A DNA stretch of 64,000 nucleotides, taken from NCBI GenBank assembly GCA_039707465.1, contig CM077643.1, forward strand, positions 65,536,605-65,600,604, read 5' to 3'. The stretch is from Rhabdophis nuchalis (taxonomy: Eukaryota > Chordata > Lepidosauria > Squamata > Natricidae). Both the position numbers and the translations under genes were made by a program. Below, piece after piece: positions 55,800-64,000 of this stretch. Under the pieces are notes generated by a model, which searched no databases, was not told the DNA's origin, and was given only the letters and a program-made list of their open reading frames with translations. The stretch's first letter is position 1. Each line of letters starts with the position of its first letter.

Positions 55800-56907
55800 A
55801 TTTAATGGATTGAGACATGCTTCTAAAATTCTTTGTACCCAATTCAAAATATCCATGGAATAATGACTAGTGATGAGTAATGACTAATTAAAAAAATCAA
55901 TCTAGTTACAGAATGCAAACTATCACACATCTAGAAACATTATCCATTGTTGCAGGGTTTCTGGGAATTGGGCAGCATATAAATTTTAATAGGAATAACC
56001 TCACCTCCCATATATGCATGCAAAGAGAATAGATATATTCATAATACTAAGATGCCCCACCAAGGTCAGTAAGGATACTCTCTAATTCAGTACCAACTGA
56101 AGCAGGATTATGACTAATCCAGACAACAATTTGCATAGTTAACATGAAAACATGTCCCACTTAGCTTAAATTAGTAAAATTTCTTACATATCTTTATATT
56201 CCAACACCATTTTTGTAGTTAAGAATACATAGAAATAGACACAAATAACAACAATTTGCTCTTATTTATTTTCCCAACATCTGAGAACGCATCTTTCTAA
56301 AATTTCAATCCTGCTTTGATTGGTTGTCGCATCATATTTTATATAATCTTTAGCTACTGTACTAAAAAATAGTTTAGTTTTCCGATTGTCCATGTGTATA
56401 CCTTCAGGCATACAGTGCTGCAAATAATGATGAGAGTCTTGTTAAATTTGTCTTTGCATCTTTTTTTAAAAATCAGAATCAATTGACAAGACTTCAGAAG
56501 GGGAAAGAGGTGCTTTAACTGTATCAAGTTTCTAGATGAGTAATACTGAGCATAGCAAGATCTATTTACTTATTAAAAGTTTTTCTGTGTCAGCACCCAA
56601 AACTGATTTTCCTGAGCTAAACATGGAGGATTAGATTCAAATTTAATCATAAAACTGAAATGTCTACACTTAAGCCCCATTGATTTGAAAAGGTTTCCTA
56701 ATGATTACATTTGGATCCAAACCAGTTTCTTTTTAAAAAATATTTTCCATTCCGGGATAATCACGTAAACTACATGCATCTTTTATAATTTGAATGTAAT
56801 ATATTTTTTGTGAAATAGTATTTCCAGCAACTAATTTGGGTTTAGTACGCTGTACATAATATTGTCCAACATGTCAAAAGATGATAATCATATAGAAAGT
56901 ATATATA
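55800..56907. other. AT-rich intergenic DNA, nothing recognised
   Basis: No credible gene or classified repeat. Confidence 0.35.
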
Positions 56908-57049
56908 GAAGTATTAGATACAAGTAGGTACTGCAACAAAACCTTGGTAACAATGTTTACTATCTTTTAAAAAATATATATTATTAGTAGTAATAGTAAA
57001 CATTGGTTACCAAGGTTTTGTTGCAGTACCTACTTGTACCTAATACTTC
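56908..57049. repeat. Near-perfect inverted repeat, 57-base arms
   Basis: The left arm (56908-56963, starting GAAGTATTAGATACAAGTAG) and right arm (56993-57049, ending TACCTAATACTTC) pair with one mismatch and one single-base bulge around a 29-base AT-rich loop. No CAG or TA terminal signature and no convincing target duplication are visible. Confidence 0.9.
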
Positions 57050-57615
57050 TTTGCTGATCAAAACTAACAAAAGTGTAGCCGGTTTGCTCTTTTTCGATTA
57101 TCTTTTTGGATTTCATTCATATGTTTATCAGCGGTACAAATAAGAAAACTTGAATGCACCCACATTTCTTTGGGTTACTGAACAAAAGCTTTGTTGAAAT
57201 GACTAAGAAGCTGATTTCCCATTTGTGCTCTGAGAAGTACTGATGGACCATGATAACACCACAGCCTTAACAAGAGAAGGCTGGTTCACAAGCACTGGAG
57301 ATTATTTATTTAACTATCTGATTGTTAGAGCTAATACATCTACCTACTACTTATGGGACTGACTTTATTGTTAAACACATGGATATAAGATTTATTTACA
57401 AATATGCCAGATCAATTCTGAAGACTTTAAGTTTGAGAGGGGAATTCATATCCAACACTGATATCAGGTGCTGTATTTGCTTTTCTGAGCAATTGTACTT
57501 CCTTTGTGAACATCCTGAAAAAGTAAAATTCATATCTGTTGAATAATACTAAAGTAGAGGTTTCCCTTTTCCACTTGTTTCTGACTCTAGGGGGCGGTGC
57601 TTATCTCTGTTTCTT

Positions 57616-59578
57616 TTTTTTATATTGAAAAAGTTTTATTGAGTTTACATTTTTTGTGGGGTAGGGTAAGGGTTACATAGAAATTTTGAGAGTAGTCACG
57701 TCAAAGTCGTCGGCTCCTCCGGTACCTCAAGTTACATTATTAAAAGGAAAAAAAAAAAACATTTCACATAACACTACAAGCTGGGAGCAAGTACATATTC
57801 CTAAATTTTTCAATTATATACTGTCAGTCAATTACAAAAATCCAGATTACAAATATCATACAATATTACTCAAAAAAAAAACAAGGGCAAAGTTATTTTT
57901 TAGATCTAAGTCTCTTGGCAATTGTATCTTCCCCCTTCTCCCCCGAGCCCCCAGCGGACGGGGCCATGGCTCCCCCTGCCCCCCCTGGATCTTCTCCCAG
58001 GACAGAGGAATGTTTTTTAAGAAAGGCTTCCGCCTCAGCAACTGTTTTAATCTTCTCTCTACCTCCTTCCCAGAACACCAGCATCCCTTCGGGTATCACC
58101 CACTTGAACCAGATCCCATGATCAAACAATGTTTTAGACAAGAAGGAAAATTTCCTTCTGACTTCTCTAATCTTTCTTGGAATCTGCTTCAAGATGGTAA
58201 CCTCCTTTTGTTGGTAAATCATAGGACTCCCTCTTTGCGCCTTCAAGATCTCCTCTCTGGTTGACCTTCTAACAAATTTTACATGTATCTCTCTGGGTAC
58301 TTCATTCATCCTGGCATATGCAGAATTTATTCTGTAGACTAGGTCAATGTCCCCTCTGATCTCATCTTTAGGTTTATGTAAATAGTCTGCAATAATTGTA
58401 CTCATAAGATCAGGGAGACATTCACCATCCATCTCAGAAACATTCTGAAATCTCAAAAAATATGTCATCCTTTCCATATCTATCCTAGTCACGTGCCCAT
58501 TTATTTCCACAACCTCATTAGAAACATTTTTAATCTCTCCCTTAGCCCCCTCCAGCCCCCCTTTCAATTCTTCATTCTTCTGTGTATTCTCAAGCACTTG
58601 TTTTCGAGTGTCCAATAATTCCTTTTTAAAGTTGACATTTTCTGCCCTCTGGGCCTTAATTTCTAATACCAAATTTTGTATAACAGATTCAAGGGCAGTC
58701 ATTCTTTGTTCAAGGCGTGCCAGCGTTTCTTCTTGTGCCATGTTTAGCTGTTAAAATCCGTGCCAATAAAATGGCGTTTTTAGGGTGGGGCTGGTAGGCA
58801 GATCAGGAGTCCAAAGTTCTTAAAGTTGTATAGCTGCAAAATTCAGAAACCAGTAGAGAAACACTTTTCCAACTCCATAGGTATAATAACGAAGGCAATC
58901 CAGAAAGGAAAACACAAATCCAAAAAAATTCTTCATCAATAATTAGAGGAAGTCCAAATCACAAAGAGACACTGGTAATTTTCCATAGGTCATAGTCAGT
59001 CGGGGACAAAGAGAAGCCATTTTCCGCCCAAACTCAGAGCCCGAGGGAGAAAGCGGTTAAAAAGCAAAAAAGAAACTGTTTCAGCCAGACCTAGAAACAT
59101 AATTGCAACAAGCCGCAAAGTACTTTCCCTTGTTAAAGACCATCCAGATTAAAAGTTTCCGATTCCTCTCAACGAGGCATTTCCGAGTGCCGCTTTTAGT
59201 CCAAGGGGGGTTTTTTGGAAACAAACACCCCCCTTTTCTGACAGTACAGAAAAAAAAAGTTTTAAACGCTCACTCTCCGCTCGCAGCTGAGGTCCCGAAA
59301 AGCCTCCCGACTCTTCCGATCGTCTCTCTTCATGGAATTAAATGGTGCCGCCAACCTTTGGCGAAGGGAAGACCCCCCGCAGCATGTCCTCTTCCGCCTA
59401 AGCCGAGGAGCAGGGTCGCTCGCCCCACTGCCGTGGGGGGGGCTTCCCTGTCGAGCCGGCTTTACGGGAGAAGCCCCAAACAAGGGGCTTCTCGCCCCCG
59501 TGGGGGGGCAGGAAAAGAAACAAAGCGGCGAGCGAACCCTAAGTTCGCCCGTTGCCGCCGGAGCCGGAACCGGAAGTC
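57616..59578 (-). mobile_element. ORF1-only L1 element (HAL1-like)
   Basis: 1.96 kb in the SINE, bounded by a duplication CTTATCTCTGTTTCT (57600-57614 and 59579-59593). On the minus strand it has a GC-rich 5' UTR of about 837 bases starting GACTTCCGGTTCCGG, an intact ORF1 (58741-57893), a 277-base 3' UTR with AATAAA and a short A-rich end. No endonuclease or reverse transcriptase is present between ORF1 and the 3' UTR. It must have been mobilised in trans by an L1. This architecture is that of mammalian HAL1 elements; I do not know of one described in snakes. A single L1 copy with a large internal deletion is the alternative. Confidence 0.82.
57893..58741 (-). CDS. L1 ORF1p-like RNA-binding protein
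   Basis: 282 codons, complete from MAQEETLARL. L1 ORF1 proteins form trimers and coat the element RNA. Residues 5-90 show heptad-like coiled coil (LARLEQRMTALESVIQNLVL and on). An RRM-like domain begins near 92 (MTYFLRFQNVSE) and includes DIDLVYRINSAYARMNE. The C-terminal domain follows at about 148-245 (PREIHVKFVRRSTREEILKA, GIWFKWVIPEGMLVFWEGG). The tail is Gly-rich and ends in basic KRLRSKK. It is shorter than the human protein (338 residues), mainly in the coiled coil. No disabling mutation is visible. The 5' UTR lies upstream and a 3' UTR follows directly. Confidence 0.87.
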   Translation of the reverse strand: MAQEETLARLEQRMTALESVIQNLVLEIKAQRAENVNFKKELLDTRKQVLENTQKNEELKGGLEGAKGEIKNVSNEVVEINGHVTRIDMERMTYFLRFQNVSEMDGECLPDLMSTIIADYLHKPKDEIRGDIDLVYRINSAYARMNEVPREIHVKFVRRSTREEILKAQRGSPMIYQQKEVTILKQIPRKIREVRRKFSFLSKTLFDHGIWFKWVIPEGMLVFWEGGREKIKTVAEAEAFLKKHSSVLGEDPGGAGGAMAPSAGGSGEKGEDTIAKRLRSKK

Positions 59579-59777
59579 CTTATCTCTGTTTCTTAGCAGA
59601 GGAAGCCAGCATTGTCTGAAGACATTTCTGTGTTTATGTGGCCTGCATGACTATATGCCGAGGCGCATAGAATGCTATTACTTTCCCATTGAGGTGGTAC
59701 CTATTTATCTACTTGCATTTGCATGCTTTGAAACTGCTAGGTGGGCAGGAGCTGGGGCACAGCACTCAGGTCTGAAA

Positions 59778-59936
59778 CATTGGTGGGTTGCAAATATTTT
59801 TACTACTGGTTCGGGTGCACTTCCATGCACACTCGTGGGCAACATTTCTGCGCAGGCGCAGAAGTGTCCCAGCGGGGCCTTCCGCCACTACTACCAGTTT
59901 GGCCGAACAGGGCCGAACAGGGAGCAACCCCCACTG
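59778..59936. mobile_element. hAT-type MITE inside the SINE
   Basis: 159 bases starting CATTGGTGGGTTGC and ending GCAACCCCCACTG. Flanks GTCTGAAA (59770-59777) and TTCTGAAA (59937-59944) differ at one base. It shares TACTACTGGTTCGG with the elements at 29169 and 44094. Confidence 0.8.
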
Positions 59937-60129
59937 TTCTGAAACCTGGGCTGTCAATTTTCCAGCTCACAAGTGCCTTTACTGAGCCACTGCACCCCTC
60001 ATCTGGTTAATACAAGGCCACAAAATATTGTGTAAAGAACCTTTCTAGTTCTCTAGAATTCTTCATCTTTGGAAAAAAATGAAACAACACCAAAAGTGAT
60101 TCAAAAACAAAATGAGAGGTGAACACGGG

Positions 60130-60130
<1 letters not shown>

Positions 60131-60195
<65 letters not shown>

Positions 60196-60604
60196 TAGAT
60201 TTTTATACCGCCCTTCTCCCTTTCAGGACTCAGGGCGGTGTACAGGCAACGATAAAAATCAATAGTATAAAACATAAAATATGTTAAAAATATATTAAAT
60301 GATTAGCCTGTCCTAAAACCCTACTAAAACCCCTACTAAAAACAATTAAAACTATGCCAGGCCAGCCACACGAAATAAATAGGCCTTCAAGGCCCGACGG
60401 AAAAGGCGCAGTCTGTGGTCATCCGTAGGTCAGGGGGTAGGTCATTCCAGAGGGCAGGAGCTGCCACAGAGAAGGCTCTCCCCCTGGGGGTCGCCAGCCG
60501 ACATTGCCTGGCCGACGGCACCCTGAGGAGGCCCTCTCTGTGGGAGCGAACTGGTCGGTGGGAGGTGTTTGGTAGCAGGAGGCGGTCTTGCAGGTAACCA
60601 GGTG
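60131..60604 (-). mobile_element. 5'-truncated L2 with (ATT)n tail
   Basis: The (ATT)n run at 60131-60193 leads to TTTTATACCGCCCTTCTCCC, the L2 3' UTR and the last part of the ORF, cut off near 60604. It is the same subfamily as the copy at 35205, to which it is very similar. Confidence 0.88.
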
Positions 60605-61399
60605 GTTTTAGGTTGGATAAAAATGTTCAAATTTGACTTCTGCCACCTTTAAACCAACCCCTTTATTTAGAGGTATCAAAGGGAAATGAAATGTATGAAC
60701 AAATATTATTACTAATTTATCTTCCTAAAATTCCCTTCTATTATCACAAATGAGTTATTGGTAAACCATTTGATTTTATTGCTGGAGATTTTGCTTCATC
60801 GGTACAAATAAACAAATAAAACCATAATCCATTAACAGGGAGTACCTCTTCAATCTGCACTATGATACCTTCTCAAATGCAGTTTTCTGGTGATGGGATC
60901 AGATTTTATTGCTGTTTAAAAAGCTGAAATAGAGGAAAACCTAACTATTCCTTATCAACACTCCAGAGTAAGGGAGCTTCTTATTCATTATATTTATTGT
61001 GTTATGGGGCTGTGAGTGTTACACGTTTCTGGTGGAAAATACAGCCACTGGGATGCATTTCTTATTTATCTCTGCTACTTTTAAAAATGCCTGTCCCCAA
61101 GCTTGGACAATGAGAAAATGTTACTTTGCAGAAGGAAATTTTGTTTAGTTTATCTGACAGGCAGACTCCTCCAGGAGTTTTATAGGGATAAGTTCTGTCC
61201 AAAGACATTCTAGAGAATCCTTTTCACTCGATTTTCTTTGACTTTGCTGTAGCAATCTATAATAAAGATTCATGTAAACTCCAGATGCTCATTATATTTA
61301 GTAAACACACATTTCATATAAACCAGAGTTATGTCAAGCGACAGCGCCCGAGCTGAAGCTAGCCTAGACTGTCAAGACAAATACTCTCTCAGCAGCCGT
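60605..61399. other. Intergenic DNA, nothing recognised
   Basis: No credible gene or repeat class. Confidence 0.35.
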
Positions 61400-62330
61400 G
61401 GTGTGAATCCAAAAACGAAGCAGCGTCCGCGCCAAAGAAGCGAAGCTTTTGCATGATCAATTAATTTAAAGGAAGGGATTACATCTCCTCGCGGAGGGTT
61501 ACCCGATTTTTTCAATCAGTGGACCAACCCATAAAGCATCCGATTGCCGAGGCGTCTTCTCTGGGTATTTTGTGAACCGCTTTCTGATTGGTCGGCGGGA
61601 CTCTGCAATGGTTGGCACAGAAGAGTCGGGCTCCTGGATTGGTGGCCTTGCACCTGCAATGCGTCAAGCAACGATGCTGGCATGAATGTGTTGGAGAGAG
61701 TTTTGTATGAATGGCTGAAGCCGAAGAGGGACGGGAAGGAGGCGAGAGGAAATTAGGGAGGCTGCGGGCCTTGGGAAGCGGTGGGTGACGGGGCGGGTTG
61801 GCCCAAAAAGTGCAAAGGTGTCTGCGGAGCCTCTCTGCGGCTGCACGGACAGGCACGGGGAAGACCTCCCCTCCCTTGGGCGTTCGCAGCAAGGGAGTCC
61901 GGGGCTGGGCTGCCTCCCCGGCAGGGAGGGAAAGAGCAGGGAGCTTAGGCTCCCTTCCCCGGCAGGGAGAGAGGCGCTTGTGCCGGACAACCACCAGCAA
62001 CTCCTTCTTTCCTCGCTCCCGAGGAATTTCGGACAGCAGCCCCCTCGCTTGAGCGCTGGGACGGCGATTGTAGACGAGGGGCAGACCCATCTCCATTTGC
62101 ATGGCCAACCGTGGGTCGCCACGTGTTTTTCCCGCGGAGAAAAACACGGCTTCGCCTTGGGGGAACGATCCGTTTCTCTCCCGCGCTCGGCTTCTGCACA
62201 GCGCCAACTGAGAAACGCCTCAGCTTGGAAAGGCTCATTTGGCCGGACGTGGCGTAACCGCGCCCGAAACCCTTCGGCCTGGCTGCCTGGGTGGTTGTCG
62301 TTCAGCCTCTAAGCTGGAGCCGGCTGGGAA
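61400..62330. promoter_or_regulatory. CpG-rich region with CCAAT boxes, likely promoter
   Basis: GC-rich and CpG-dense, unlike its flanks, and not bounded by transposon termini. It contains two inverted CCAAT boxes (TGATTGGTCGGC near 61585 and GGATTGGTGGCC near 61637), an E-box CCACGTG near 62119 and GC-box-like GGGGCGGG at 61791. Open frames on both strands match nothing I know. By human synteny as I recall it, the next gene upstream of CALM1 is NRDE2, transcribed away from it, so this could be its promoter or that of a non-coding RNA. I could not find an NRDE2 exon. Confidence 0.5.
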
Positions 62331-62339
62331 TAAGACCGG

Positions 62340-63534
62340 ACAGAACAAGTTTTGAACTGAGACCAGGAACTATTCTTTACAGTCTTTTTCATTGTGCAAC
62401 CTAATTTTTTTAAAAAGGGAGTCCTGCTTGTCTGGTTCCATACACAAACACACAAAAAATCTCAGGTTGGGGGTAAGGGCGGGTTAGCAATCAGCCTGTG
62501 AATGTAAGACTGTCACTGGAGTTTTGTGACTGAATATGTATGTAAGACACAACACACGCAGAAGTGTCTTCATGTAAGTCCTAAATCAGATTGTGAATGT
62601 TGGATTTATACCTTAGAATGTTCCATGTACATATGCATAACTTGAATATAAATCAGACTCAACCGATTGATTTCCTTTCTTATTTTCAGTATTTACGATT
62701 TGGTCTTGTCACTTGGAAAATAGACTGCTGGGTTCCTAAGTTGCTTCTCTGCAGTCCTTCCCCCACTCCCTCCCAATTTCCTTAGTAATGTCACCTAGTA
62801 CAGTATCATTTATCAATATATGGTTTAAAAAGTTTAAATGAAAAATGACCGTGGTATCAGATTATTTTGCTTGTACAAATGACATTAAAACCATAGATGC
62901 TTTTCTGTATTGTCTTTTCCCCCCCAAGTTAAATATTGATGAGATATACAGGAGATTCCTGAAGGACTGAAGTACCTGTTGAGAATGTAATTTGTTGCAG
63001 TTTTTCAGAGGAGCAACTGCAGTGGAAAATGGGTCTCTGGCATCTTTAACATTGGGTACCATGGAGATTTCCAAAAGATGTTCCTGTCTCTGCCAAATAG
63101 CCTCTTCCAACAGAATATTAAAAGACGAAGGAACGATACTCTCCAGTCACTTACAAAATGGGAATGATAATAATAGCAGAAACTTTCGATTTTGCAATGA
63201 AGATGTTCAGCTATGGCTTATTTCACATACACACCTGCTACACAGTTTGCAAATTGAGATTAAATTATTATATATTCAAAAACATATGGCTCCAGAAAAA
63301 CATGGAAGTATCCAATTTAATTAATGTTTGTCATATACTTATATACTAAAGTTGTCACAATTTAGAATCTGCAGATTACCTACAAGGGAAAAGATTATAA
63401 TTGATTGAATGATCAAACAAAATTCATGGTATACAAGTGTACAAGTATAAGATGGCACCATCACTGAAATTTATTAGATATATGTAGCTCTGCCATTTTA
63501 TTGAGTCTGTTTGGTACTACCAAAACAGAAAATA
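62340..63534. other. AT-rich DNA, nothing recognised
   Basis: No credible gene or classified repeat between the CpG-rich region and the terminal L2. Confidence 0.35.
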
Positions 63535-64000
63535 TAACAATTTTGACGACCATCTTTAAATCGCTCCATGGCTCGGGGCCTAGTTATATGCGAGACCGTC
63601 TCCTGCCCCATACATCCCTAGGGCCGATCCGCTCCCACAGAGAGGGCCTTCTCAGGGTGCCGTCGGCCGGGCAATGCCGTCTGACGACACCCAGGGGAAA
63701 AGCCTTCTCTGTGGCAGGCCCTGCCCTTTGGAACGACCTCCCCCCTGAACTTCGTACCATCTCGGACCTCTGCCTCTTCCGCCAGTGTCTAAAGACACAT
63801 CTTTTTCAGCAAGCCGGCCTAGCCTAACCTCCCGCTGGGGCTATTTTAGATAGTTTTAAATTGGGGTTTTTAATCTGGTTTTAGCATAGGATTGTTTCTA
63901 GTAATTTAATATGCTTTTAAATTTTGTATATTCTGTCTTATATGCTTTTAAATTCCTGTGCGCCGCCCTGGGTCCCTCGTGGAGAAGGGCTGGATATAAA
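63535..64000 (+). mobile_element. 5'-truncated L2 LINE, runs off the window
   Basis: A plus-strand C-terminal L2 ORF from FKSLHGSGPSYMRDRLLPH to LKTHLFQQAGLA (ORF stop at 63827), then the 3' UTR and the start of the terminal hairpin GCGCCGCCCTGGGTCC with GGAGAAGGGCTGG at the edge. It is the only L2 here in plus orientation. Confidence 0.9.

Larger units (their letters stand above)
57550..60000 (-). mobile_element. Sauria-type SINE split by two insertions
   Basis: The SINE pieces are 57550-57615 (TGACTCTAGGGGGCGGTGC), 59579-59777 (GCCAGCATTGTCTGAAGAC, TGGCCTGCATGACTA, CTACTTGCATTTGCATGC) and 59937-60000 (AAGTGCC, ACTGAGCCACTGCACCCC). They follow the order of the copy at 15977-16334. An L1-derived element and a hAT MITE, each with its own target duplication, separate the pieces. 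Confidence 0.8.

Noticed and set aside
57550..57615. Independent tRNA-like gene
   Set aside because: It is the tail part of a Sauria-type SINE that continues after the L1-derived insertion.
61512..62312. Open frames of 231 (minus) and 175 (plus) codons in the upstream CpG-rich region
   Set aside because: GC-rich DNA lacks stops by chance. The frames overlap on opposite strands and show no known domain.

Overview
The window is vertebrate nuclear DNA, almost certainly from a squamate reptile and most probably a snake. The evidence is the repeat content: CR1 LINEs whose 3' ends run into five-base microsatellites, a BovB fragment, Sauria-type tRNA SINEs, many L2-clade LINEs with the same 3' hairpin, and numerous small hAT and TA-flanked DNA transposons. 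The only conserved host protein-coding gene I can recognise is calmodulin. It lies on the minus strand in six exons (CDS from 24994 down to 4603), with every expected exon length (3, 31, 144, 107, 136 and 29 coding bases), canonical GT/AG splice sites, and a predicted 149-residue product identical to vertebrate calmodulin as I know it. The 3' UTR resembles CALM1 rather than CALM2, so I call the gene CALM1.

Layout: 1-3580 is 3' flank or possible long 3' UTR. The short 3' UTR is 3580-4602. Exons 6 to 2 lie between 4603 and 21092. Exon 1, a TATA box, a (CT)18 tract and a CpG island lie at about 24100-25580. The introns carry a 1.4 kb hAT-type element with a 0.4 kb pyrimidine tract and a CpG-rich end (7432-8828), a TA-flanked element with a minisatellite (9831-10981), several 5'-truncated L2 copies, a Sauria SINE and smaller MITEs.

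From about 25.6 to 61.3 kb is repeat-rich upstream DNA. It includes a BovB 3' end; a nearly complete but frameshifted L2 (29818-33415) nested in a hAT element; an L2 interrupted by a 663 bp hAT element; an L2 with a single in-frame stop (45351-47652); a 5'-truncated CR1 with an unbroken 804-codon ORF (49488-52008); and a nested cluster at 57.5-60.0 kb. In that cluster a SINE has been hit by a hAT MITE and by a 1.96 kb L1 derivative that carries an intact ORF1 but no ORF2, like the mammalian HAL1 elements. A second CpG-rich, CCAAT-containing region at about 61.4-62.3 kb looks like a promoter without a recognisable gene. The window ends inside a plus-strand L2.

The most notable observations are the ORF1-only L1 element, a near-perfect 57-base inverted repeat at 56908-57049, a microsatellite that flips strand to form a perfect palindrome at 29671-29817, and covariation in the L2 3' terminal stem-loop across the copies here.
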